From: Acidobacteriota bacterium
GTDB lineage: Bacteria; Acidobacteriota; Terriglobia; UBA7540
Assembly (NCBI GenBank): GCA_003224635.1
Contig: QHZK01000199.1
Coordinates: forward strand, 1-7,042
Direction: 5' to 3'
DNA: 7,042 nucleotides
Shown one piece after another: positions 1 through 4,503 of this stretch (positions are counted from its first letter, which is position 1; every line of letters starts with the position of its first letter). The notes under the pieces are model-generated. The model saw nothing but the letters and a program-made list of their open reading frames with translations, was not told the origin of the DNA and searched no databases. A program made the translations under genes and the position numbers.

Positions 1-2
1 AA

Positions 3-566
3 AACGTCCTCGGCCGGGACACCATGCACGCGTTTTGGGATGATGCGCTCGCTCCCGAGCGCCTCAAGAACTCCGAGGCGCACCGCGACGGCCTCCGCGA
101 GACTCGCCTCGCGGCCGAAGAGGCCCAGGAGAGGCTAGACCGCGCTCTGTCTCTCGGAGGAGACCCGACGACGCTTTCGAGTTTGTTGCTGGCGGCTCGC
201 ATGCTGGACTACGCGGCCATGAAGTACGCCTACGCGGCGGAAATGGCGGAGTTCTGGCGGCAGCTTGGACCGCGCCCCAAGAGGGAGGACTTGGGATTCC
301 TGCTCTTCTCCGAGATCAATGCTCAGAACCACAGTCGCATTGAAGACTTGATCGACCGAGTTCCGGAATTGCGGGACTCTTACCGCGCCGCCTGGCTGGC
401 CGAGTACACGCCTTATCGTCTCGGCACTGTGCTCGGGAAGTGGGACGCAGAGTTCCAATACTGGTGGAGCTTGCAAAGACGGTTGAACAAATTCGAATCC
501 GGCTTTCACGACGGCGACGCGCTGCCGCCATTCGAATCATTCAGCGTAGAGCGGCAGGCCCCCTGA
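3..566 (+). CDS. C-terminal part of an unidentified, possibly glycoside hydrolase-like protein (5' end outside window)
   Basis: The reading frame is open to the left edge. The first Met (position 24) has no Shine-Dalgarno sequence, so this is more likely the 3' part of a longer gene than a complete 180-residue protein. The visible part is soluble and mostly helical, with no signal peptide or membrane segment. It has a charged helix (LAAEEAQERLDRAL), a helix rich in Ala, Tyr and Met (about residues 60-80 from that Met), and an aromatic stretch, YRLGTVLGKWDAEFQYWW, near residues 131-149. It ends with LPPFESF. Helical tails with Trp/Tyr-rich segments of this kind follow the catalytic barrel in some bacterial family 20 beta-hexosaminidase-like proteins. 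That is a resemblance from memory; no catalytic motif lies inside the window. The stop is TGA at 564-566. No downstream gene is coupled to it. Confidence 0.6.
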   Translation, partial: NVLGRDTMHAFWDDALAPERLKNSEAHRDGLRETRLAAEEAQERLDRALSLGGDPTTLSSLLLAARMLDYAAMKYAYAAEMAEFWRQLGPRPKREDLGFLLFSEINAQNHSRIEDLIDRVPELRDSYRAAWLAEYTPYRLGTVLGKWDAEFQYWWSLQRRLNKFESGFHDGDALPPFESFSVERQAP

Positions 567-659
567 GTTTCGTGGGTTCACCCCTCCATAGGCTGAACTA
601 TTCAGGAATGCGGTCACACCTGCAAAGATAGAGATAAGGGGATGGCTTCAAGAACCTTT

Positions 660-791
660 AACGCAGAGTTCGCAGAGTCACTCATCCATGAGATCGCTTG
701 GGGCTTCAACACCGAGAACACGGAGGGGAAGGGAGGACGGCTCGCAGTCGCTCTGTGTCCCCCGTCAGTTCTTCTTTGTGCCCTCCGTGTT
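660..791. repeat. Degenerate nonamer intergenic repeat with inverted copies
   Basis: The spacer between the first gene and the transporter contains 9-base units resembling AACACRGAG. AACGCAGAG (660-668) is followed directly by TTCGCAGAG (669-677), and AACACCGAG (708-716) by AACACGGAG (717-725). Inverted copies lie downstream: CTCTGTGTC (751-759) and CTCCGTGTT (783-791). The best pair is a perfect 11-base inverted repeat, AACACGGAGGG (717-727) against CCCTCCGTGTT (781-791). Dispersed spacer repeats of this flavour are common in large environmental bacterial genomes. A 61-codon open frame across it (642-827) is a by-product of the repeat and is not annotated. Positions 567-659 hold nothing I recognise. 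Confidence 0.6.
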
Positions 792-823
792 AAACTCCCT
801 TTTCTCAACTCCAGGGTGTTGAC

Positions 824-1783
824 GTGAAGTCCTGGCAATCGTGGTTCCTGCTTTTCAGTTGCAACCTGATGTGGGCGCTCCAGTTTACCTGCATCAAGCT
901 GGTCCAGGACCAGGTGGGCTCGCTCGTGACGGTGTGGGGTCCGATGACGCTCGCGACCGTGATGCTCTTCCCCCTCATCCGTTTGGAAAAAAGAGAGGAT
1001 TACAGGAACGCCGCAAGGAGCAAGAAAGATATTCTGATGTTCTTCGTGCTGGCGGCGGTCGGAGTCTTTCCGGGACAGGTGATCGTGACGTGGGGCACGC
1101 GCATGTCGCTCGCCAGCAACGCCGCTTTGCTGACCCTGACCCTGCCGATCTCGACCGCGGTCCTGGCCTTCATCTTCCTGGGCGAAAGAATGAGCCGGAT
1201 CAGGTGGGCGAGTTTTGCGCTGGCGATTGCGGGCGTGCTCCTCTGCTCCGGCATCGACTTCAAGAGCCTGAGCCTGGGCGGCCCTTACCTGGCCGGCAAC
1301 GCGCTCATCTTTTTCGGCATCCTCGGCAGCGCGTTCTACAATTCTTATGGCAAGAAGGTGCTCGAGCGTTACTCACCGATGGAGATGCTCTTTTTCACCT
1401 ACGTGGCCATGTTCGCCATCATGACTCCGTTGGTGCTGGTCAAAGAGAGGGAGGTCTTCGCGAGCATTCCGCACTTTACGCTCAGGACCTGGACCGGGCT
1501 TGCGCTGCTGACGTTTTTTCACAACTACCTGTCGATGGTCCTGTTCTTGAAGGCGCTCAAGCAGCTCGACGCCATCCAGGCCGCTCTTTCGAATTACCTG
1601 ATCACGTTCTTCGGCGTCCCGATCGCCGCCCTCTGGCTGGGCGAAAAGCTGACGCTCGTCGGAATCATCGGTGGAGTTATGATCCTGGTCAGCACGCTGT
1701 TGATCACGGTTTGGGAAGAGAGGCAAGCGCTTTCCCGGAGGGCGGCGGCGGTGTTAGCCAAGGAAGTAGGGAATCGGCAATAA
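824..1783 (+). CDS. EamA/DMT-superfamily membrane transporter
   Basis: This is an integral inner-membrane protein of 319 residues with ten predicted helices, near residues 7-24, 34-53, 70-90, 97-119, 127-143, 154-173, 187-206, 223-243, 251-272 and 276-296. It is made of two EamA repeats. Each ends in the family signature in which a helix runs into a LGE(R/K) turn followed by another helix: FIFLGERMSRIRW near 117-128 and ALWLGEKLTLVG near 269-280. Length and layout match drug/metabolite exporters of the RhaT/YdcZ/EamA type. The substrate cannot be read from sequence; family members export amino acids, metabolites or drugs. The start is GTG at 824, with AGGG (813-816) seven bases upstream. The next in-frame Met (869) would cut into the first helix, so GTG is preferred. 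The final codons and the TAA lie inside a repeat array, so the C-terminal tail is probably repeat-derived. Neighbouring genes do not suggest a substrate. Confidence 0.9.
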   Translation: MKSWQSWFLLFSCNLMWALQFTCIKLVQDQVGSLVTVWGPMTLATVMLFPLIRLEKREDYRNAARSKKDILMFFVLAAVGVFPGQVIVTWGTRMSLASNAALLTLTLPISTAVLAFIFLGERMSRIRWASFALAIAGVLLCSGIDFKSLSLGGPYLAGNALIFFGILGSAFYNSYGKKVLERYSPMEMLFFTYVAMFAIMTPLVLVKEREVFASIPHFTLRTWTGLALLTFFHNYLSMVLFLKALKQLDAIQAALSNYLITFFGVPIAALWLGEKLTLVGIIGGVMILVSTLLITVWEERQALSRRAAAVLAKEVGNRQ

Positions 1784-1859
1784 GGAGATACGGGAGTAGC
1801 AAGTAGGGAGTGGGGAGCCCGGAATTTTCCCGACTGCCGATTCCCGACTCCCGATTCCC
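1765..1859. repeat. Degenerate heptamer tandem array with inverted halves
   Basis: The sequence from the end of the transporter gene into the spacer can be read in a constant 7-base phase. GGAGTAG, CAAGTAG, GGAGTGG and GGAGCCC (1793-1820) are followed by the inverse-sense units TCCCGAC, TGCCGAT, TCCCGAC and TCCCGAT (1828-1855). The two halves form an inverted repeat: GGGAATCGGCA (1769-1779) is the exact reverse complement of TGCCGATTCCC (1835-1845). The left arm lies inside the transporter coding sequence. Short tandemly repeated heptamers of this kind are known from cyanobacterial and other large bacterial genomes. I do not know the family name of this one. Confidence 0.65.
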
Positions 1860-1860
1860 A

Positions 1861-1887
1861 TTGAGAACGAGGAATGCGGAATAATAT
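1861..1887 (+). promoter_or_regulatory. Weak candidate sigma-70 promoter for the dehydrogenase gene
   Basis: TTGAGA (1861-1866, five of six consensus bases) is followed after 15 bases by TAATAT (1882-1887, four of six). The spacer is shorter than ideal. A transcript would start near 1894 and leave a leader of about 37 bases before the ATG at 1931, which agrees with the start chosen for that gene. Confidence 0.3.
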
Positions 1888-1918
1888 GCAGGACCGCTCG
1901 CAGCCGCGACAACGCCGA

Positions 1919-1923
1919 AAGGA
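1919..1923 (+). promoter_or_regulatory. Ribosome binding site that fixes the dehydrogenase start
   Basis: AAGGA lies seven bases before the ATG at 1931. The alternative upstream ATGs at 1874 and 1886 lack a well-spaced site: the GAGGA near 1869-1873 touches the first and is about 12 bases from the second. Confidence 0.55.
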
Positions 1924-1930
1924 ACTTTGG

Positions 1931-2896
1931 ATGCCTGCCGAAACGCCCGCCGGGCTGGTGGGCGTGGGGCTGATGGGAACGAGCATCGCGGCCTGCCTCC
2001 TCATCGCCGGGCACACTGTCGCGGCGGTCGAGGTCGACGCCCCCAAGCGCCGCCGCGCCCGGAGCGCGGTCCTGGCCCTGCTCGAGGGCGCGAGGAAGGA
2101 GAAGCTGTTAAGGGGCGATCCCGCCAAGGTCATCCAGCGGCTCGCGGTGAGCGGCGACTACTCGGCTCTAGCCGGCAGCCGGATTGTGATTGAGTCCACC
2201 GTCGAGGACCTTCCCACCAAGCGGCAAGTCATCGGCAAGGTCGAGCGGGCGGTGTCGCCCCAGACGATTATCGGCAGCAACACCTCCGCCATTCCAATCA
2301 CCAAACTGCAGAAGGGCGCGCGCCACCCTGAGCGCATCCTGGGCATTCACTGGGGCGAGCCTGCCCACGTACTGCGCTTCATGGAGATTATCTGCGGGAA
2401 AAAGACGCTGCCCGCTTATGCGGAGCGCGCGATGACCCTGGCGCGCCACTGGGGCAAGGAGCCTTCGCTCGTGCGACGGGACATCCGCGGGTTTATCACC
2501 AACCGCGTGATGTACGCCATGCTGCGCGAGGCGCTCCACCTGGTCGAGTCCGGGTATGCCACCATTGCCGACGTCGACCGATCCCTGCGCAACGACTACG
2601 GGTACTGGATGACCTTCGCCGGTCCTTTCCGCTATATGGACCTGACGGGCGTTCCCGCCTACGCAGCCGTGATGCGCGGCCTGTTCCCGGAGCTCGACTG
2701 CGGCAAGAAAGTCCCGCGCCTGATGAAGAAGCTGGTGAAAACCGGAGCGCGCGGGGTCGCGAATGCCAAGGGTTTTTATCACTATACGCCCGCGCAGGCG
2801 CAAAGGTGGGAAGAACTGTTTCTGAAATTCAGCTATGAAATCCGCGCCCTGGCGCAGAAGTATCCGGAGGATGTCGGCGACCGTCCCATCCGTTAG
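1931..2896 (+). CDS. 3-hydroxyacyl-CoA dehydrogenase family NAD(P)-dependent oxidoreductase
   Basis: Predicted cytosolic NAD-dependent dehydrogenase of 321 residues, the usual length for short (FadB2/Hbd-like) members that oxidise 3-hydroxyacyl-CoA or related 3-hydroxy acids. The Rossmann fold starts at once, with GVGLMG at 11-16, and the acidic end of strand 2 is VEVD (33-36). Family catalytic and binding positions are present: Ser118 in NTSA, His140 in GIHWGEPAH, Glu152 in RFMEII, and Asn191 in GFITNR. The helical C-terminal domain (about 187-310) ends with the typical Gly-rich run into GFYHY (281-285). The segment after the catalytic His is WGEPAH instead of the common FFNP, so this is a divergent branch and the substrate may not be an acyl-CoA. 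A longer form from ATG 1874 would add 19 residues in front of the Rossmann strand, which the family does not have. The neighbouring genes do not indicate a pathway. Confidence 0.88.
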   Translation: MPAETPAGLVGVGLMGTSIAACLLIAGHTVAAVEVDAPKRRRARSAVLALLEGARKEKLLRGDPAKVIQRLAVSGDYSALAGSRIVIESTVEDLPTKRQVIGKVERAVSPQTIIGSNTSAIPITKLQKGARHPERILGIHWGEPAHVLRFMEIICGKKTLPAYAERAMTLARHWGKEPSLVRRDIRGFITNRVMYAMLREALHLVESGYATIADVDRSLRNDYGYWMTFAGPFRYMDLTGVPAYAAVMRGLFPELDCGKKVPRLMKKLVKTGARGVANAKGFYHYTPAQAQRWEELFLKFSYEIRALAQKYPEDVGDRPIR

Positions 2897-2917
2897 AACG
2901 GCCGCCCGAGACGTAGC

Positions 2918-2935
2918 GCCGGGCTTCAGCCCGGC
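2918..2935. terminator. Hairpin between convergent genes (terminator-like or dispersed repeat)
   Basis: A perfect 7-base stem, GCCGGGC (2918-2924) and GCCCGGC (2929-2935), encloses a TTCA loop. It begins 22 bases after the dehydrogenase stop and also lies just beyond the 3' end of the convergent minus-strand gene, so it could end transcription from both sides. There is no U-run after the stem. The motif CCGGGCTTCAGCCCGG also resembles a common dispersed spacer palindrome, so termination is inferred. A weaker stem follows at 2950-2963 (GCGCT/AGCGC, then CTGTTTT). Confidence 0.45.
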
Positions 2936-2956
2936 ACAGCGCGCGACGAGCGCTGG

Positions 2957-3349
2957 CTAGCGCCTGTTTTCGTCGTCCCTGTCGCCGTGGGACTTGCCTC
3001 TTCCGCCGTGCCGAGCCCAATCGTGTCTGCCTCTACTATTATGTCTACCTCTACGGGCGTGCCTTCTGCCTCTTTCCCCTTCTGCCCTCTCCGCGCGCGA
3101 CGCCCTGGTGAAGCCGCGATGCGCGCCCCCGCGCCTGTTCATGGCGTGGACCTCTTCCGCGCGCTCTCGCCCTCGTACCCTTCCGCCCTTGTTCGAGCGC
3201 TCGTTCGACTTCACATGCCTCGAAACTGTGGCATGGCGTGAGCTGCCATGAACTGCTGCGTCGCTGTGTGACCTGGCTTGGGCTCTGGGCGGCATTAACA
3301 AGAATGCGGGTAAAAGGAACGCCAGCCCCGTATAAAGAAGCTTCCTCAT
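2957..3349 (-). CDS. Predicted secreted Arg/His/Gly-rich basic protein
   Basis: I do not recognise this 130-residue protein. It starts with a clear signal peptide: a basic n-region (MRK), a hydrophobic core (LLYTGLAFLLPAFLLM), and an AQA cleavage site near residue 25. By my count the mature 105 residues contain 27 Arg, 15 Gly and 11 His with no Cys, so it would be strongly basic and largely disordered. A protein of this kind could bind polyanions, metals or the cell envelope; no function can be assigned. The start is supported by GGGAGGG (3359-3365), nine bases upstream of the ATG. A sigma-54 promoter match lies about 80 bases upstream. Overlapping plus-strand frames at 2987-3251 lack such support and look like shadows. 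Low-complexity composition is the main reason for caution; the signal peptide, ribosome site and promoter together favour a real gene. Confidence 0.6.
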   Translation of the reverse strand: MRKLLYTGLAFLLPAFLLMPPRAQARSHSDAAVHGSSRHATVSRHVKSNERSNKGGRVRGRERAEEVHAMNRRGGAHRGFTRASRAERAEGERGRRHARRGRHNSRGRHDWARHGGRGKSHGDRDDENRR

Positions 3350-3430
3350 AAATAATAGCCCTCCCGACGGCAGGTCCAGTTCAGCAACATCCGCTTTATG
3401 TTAGTCTGCAAGGCTCGCCACCTATCCCAG

Positions 3431-3447
3431 TGCAAGATTCGTGCCAA
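3431..3447 (-). promoter_or_regulatory. Sigma-54 (-24/-12) promoter, exact consensus match
   Basis: Read on the minus strand, this 17-base site is TTGGCACG, then AATC, then TTGCA. It matches the sigma-54 consensus YTGGCACGRNNNTTGCW at every position, with the GG and GC doublets correctly spaced. Transcription would start near 3420 and run toward the secreted basic protein, leaving a leader of about 70 bases. Such promoters need an AAA+ enhancer-binding protein, which is not encoded in this window. The activator-side DNA (3448-3505) is markedly AT-rich. Confidence 0.7.
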
Positions 3448-3505
3448 ACACAACTAAATCAGTACGTACATATAACATACATTAATACTCAACAAGTTAA
3501 CAAAG
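3448..3505. other. AT-rich segment upstream of the sigma-54 site in a gene-free stretch
   Basis: The stretch 3350-3670 holds no convincing gene. Next to the sigma-54 site it contains an AT-rich segment unlike the G+C-rich surroundings, with the 8-base palindrome GTACGTAC (3462-3469) and ATATAA/TTAATA runs. AT-rich, bendable DNA between a sigma-54 promoter and its activator sites often binds IHF, and AATCAG (3457-3462) matches only the first half of an IHF site. Further upstream, CGGTCGC occurs twice (3514-3520 and 3527-3533), 13 bases apart. A GTG-started frame at 3430-3630 has no ribosome site and is not annotated. Confidence 0.35.
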
Positions 3506-3670
3506 GGAGCGCGCGGTCGCTCGAACCGGTCGCCCAGTCACGTCGCCAACAGTTTACACAGACTCGCGTAAAAAGTTCCCAGTCGGATACCAGGTCCGGC
3601 CACGGTGTGCGCGGCGGCGGAGGGCCGTAAGTCTTACCTTCCCGGATGAGGGCGGCTTGCCAAGCGTACT

Positions 3671-4015
3671 CTACTGGAATGACTTTGCCGCCTCTTCGAC
3701 GCTGTTGTAAACGTCGAAGACCGTCACCAGCTTGGTGATATTCAGTTGCTCCTGGAATCTCTTGGTAAGGTTGGCCAGCTTGATCGTGCCTCCCTGGCTG
3801 GCTGCGGTGGCGAAGCTCGAGACCAGCGTCCCCAGCCCTGAGCTGTCAATGTAGCTCACGCCGCCCAGGTCCAGCACCAGGCGAGTCTTTCCCTTGTCCA
3901 GGGCCTCCCTAATCTTGCTCCGAAGCCGGTTGGTCTCTTCGCCGAGCGTCACCCGGCCCGACAGCGCCAGGACCGTCACCCCATGAGACTCTTTCTCTAC
4001 GATTTCGAGCGCCAT
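3671..4015 (-). CDS. STAS-domain anti-anti-sigma factor (SpoIIAA/RsbV-like)
   Basis: This is a cytosolic single-domain protein of 114 residues, the normal size for anti-sigma factor antagonists. Such proteins bind a serine-kinase anti-sigma factor and release its sigma factor, and phosphorylation of a Ser switches them off. The STAS fold is easy to follow: VTVLALSGRV (13-22), helix 1 (about 26-40), TRLVLDLGGVSYIDSSGLG (44-62), then KLANL and the C-terminal helices. Ser58 in DSSGLG is the expected phosphorylation site and has the same number as in Bacillus SpoIIAA. The start at 4015 has GGAGG (4023-4027) seven bases upstream; a longer frame to 4054 would add 13 residues that lie over this site. 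The gene begins 42 bases after the zinc ribbon gene on the same strand, so the two are probably cotranscribed. No partner kinase or sigma factor is in the window; the output could be stress response, envelope or biofilm control. Confidence 0.9.
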   Translation of the reverse strand: MALEIVEKESHGVTVLALSGRVTLGEETNRLRSKIREALDKGKTRLVLDLGGVSYIDSSGLGTLVSSFATAASQGGTIKLANLTKRFQEQLNITKLVTVFDVYNSVEEAAKSFQ

Positions 4016-4022
4016 GGAAGAA

Positions 4023-4027
4023 CCTCC
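4023..4027 (-). promoter_or_regulatory. Ribosome binding site of the STAS gene
   Basis: GGAGG on the minus strand, seven bases before the ATG at 4015. It is the strongest Shine-Dalgarno sequence in the window and rules out the longer in-frame start at 4054. Confidence 0.75.
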
Positions 4028-4057
4028 GTTTCCGAACCGGCGAACCGGGGGCACAGT

Positions 4058-4213
4058 TTACTCGAATTCGGAGCAGGACATAAAGAATCCGCAGCGCGGG
4101 CAGACCATCTTGCAACGCTGGGACTCGAGACGGGCCGAGCACACCGGACAGAATTGAACGGGCAACTCGCGGACGGGTGTCGGCGGCTCAGGATCGTGGG
4201 ATTGCTGGCTCAC
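4058..4213 (-). CDS. Small zinc ribbon protein
   Basis: A 51-residue protein: a short polar, Pro-rich N-terminus, then two CPxC knuckles. Cys22-Pro-Val-Cys25 and Cys38-Pro-Arg-Cys41-Gly are 12 residues apart, the layout of a zinc ribbon that binds one Zn2+ through four Cys. Two further Cys (34 and 47) are present, the latter in the tail FMSCSEFE. The start is GTG at 4213, with AAGAGG (4220-4225) six bases upstream. The longer ATG start at 4270 would add 19 basic residues, and its only purine-rich run touches the ATG, so GTG is preferred. It precedes the STAS gene in the same direction. The role is unknown; such mini-ribbons may act as adaptors for protein or nucleic-acid binding, and the pairing hints at a link to partner-switching regulation. 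The stretch 4214-4310 upstream holds no strong promoter that I can see. Confidence 0.7.
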   Translation of the reverse strand: MSQQSHDPEPPTPVRELPVQFCPVCSARLESQRCKMVCPRCGFFMSCSEFE

Positions 4214-4219
4214 GGAACG

Positions 4220-4225
4220 CCTCTT
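4220..4225 (-). promoter_or_regulatory. Ribosome binding site that decides the zinc ribbon start
   Basis: AAGAGG on the minus strand, six bases upstream of the GTG at 4213. It supports the 51-residue form over the 70-residue one. Confidence 0.5.
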
Positions 4226-4310
4226 GGATCGAGGTCGGCAGTAAGCGGCACTGGGAAACAGCTTCTGCATCCCTCGGACAGTGCGCGATTAATGAGGCAC
4301 TGGCAAATAC

Positions 4311-4345
4311 AGTGACCAGTGAGCAGTGAGCAGTGAGCAGTGAAA
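4311..4345. repeat. Heptamer tandem array (five AGTGANN units)
   Basis: Five consecutive 7-base units start at 4311: AGTGACC, then AGTGAGC three times (4318-4338), then AGTGAAA. The array sits upstream of the zinc ribbon gene and directly abuts the structured inverted repeat at 4347-4453. It has the same unit length as the array at 1765-1859 but a different sequence. It resembles short tandemly repeated heptamers found in spacers of other large bacterial genomes. Confidence 0.85.
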
Positions 4346-4346
4346 A

Positions 4347-4453
4347 CCCCTCACCCGGCGCTGCGCGCCGCCCTCTCCCACAAGGGGAGAGGGCATGAAT
4401 TGAGGCCTTCCTCTCCCCTCGCCCCTGGCGGGAGAGGGGCAGGGGGTGAGGGG
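4347..4453. repeat. Cloverleaf-like dispersed inverted repeat
   Basis: This 107-base element is closed by a perfect 10-base outer stem, CCCCTCACCC (4347-4356) with GGGTGAGGGG (4444-4453). Inside are three more stems: GGCGC/GCGCC (4357-4361 and 4365-4369), CCCTCTCCC/GGGAGAGGG (4371-4379 and 4385-4393), and CCTCTCCC/GGGAGAGG (4410-4417 and 4430-4437). It lies downstream of the aminotransferase gene and could stop or stabilise that transcript. The CCCTCTCCC/GGGAGAGGG pairing is familiar from dispersed spacer repeats in many bacterial genomes. It encodes no protein, so it is either a structured, MITE-like repeat or an RNA-level element. Confidence 0.75.
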
Positions 4454-4503
4454 CGCTTGTCACTCAATTCTACAGAACCCAGTGGGCTTCTCGCCGGCCC
4501 GCT

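Noticed and set aside
642..827. 61-codon plus-strand frame before the transporter
   Set aside because: It is built from the nonamer repeats, has no protein-family features, and overlaps the transporter start. It is a repeat artefact.
841..1806. 321-codon plus-strand frame overlapping the transporter in another frame
   Set aside because: It is a low-complexity Arg/Gly/Asp-rich shadow of the transporter gene, which has ten helices and both EamA motifs.
2950..2968. Stem GCGCT/AGCGC followed by CTGTTTT as an intrinsic terminator for the dehydrogenase
   Set aside because: The stem is only 5 base pairs, the T-run is short and interrupted, and it overlaps the coding end of the minus-strand gene. 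The hairpin at 2918-2935 is stronger.
2987..3251. Two overlapping plus-strand frames rich in Pro, Ser, Ala and Arg
   Set aside because: They are antisense to the secreted basic protein and lack ribosome sites. The minus-strand frame has a signal peptide, a ribosome site and a promoter match.
3430..3630. GTG-started 66-codon plus-strand frame
   Set aside because: There is no Shine-Dalgarno sequence and no recognisable family, and it runs over the sigma-54 site and AT-rich control region of the opposite strand.
4311..4345. Possible CRISPR array from tandem repeats
   Set aside because: The units are contiguous 7-mers with no unique spacers and no cas genes nearby.
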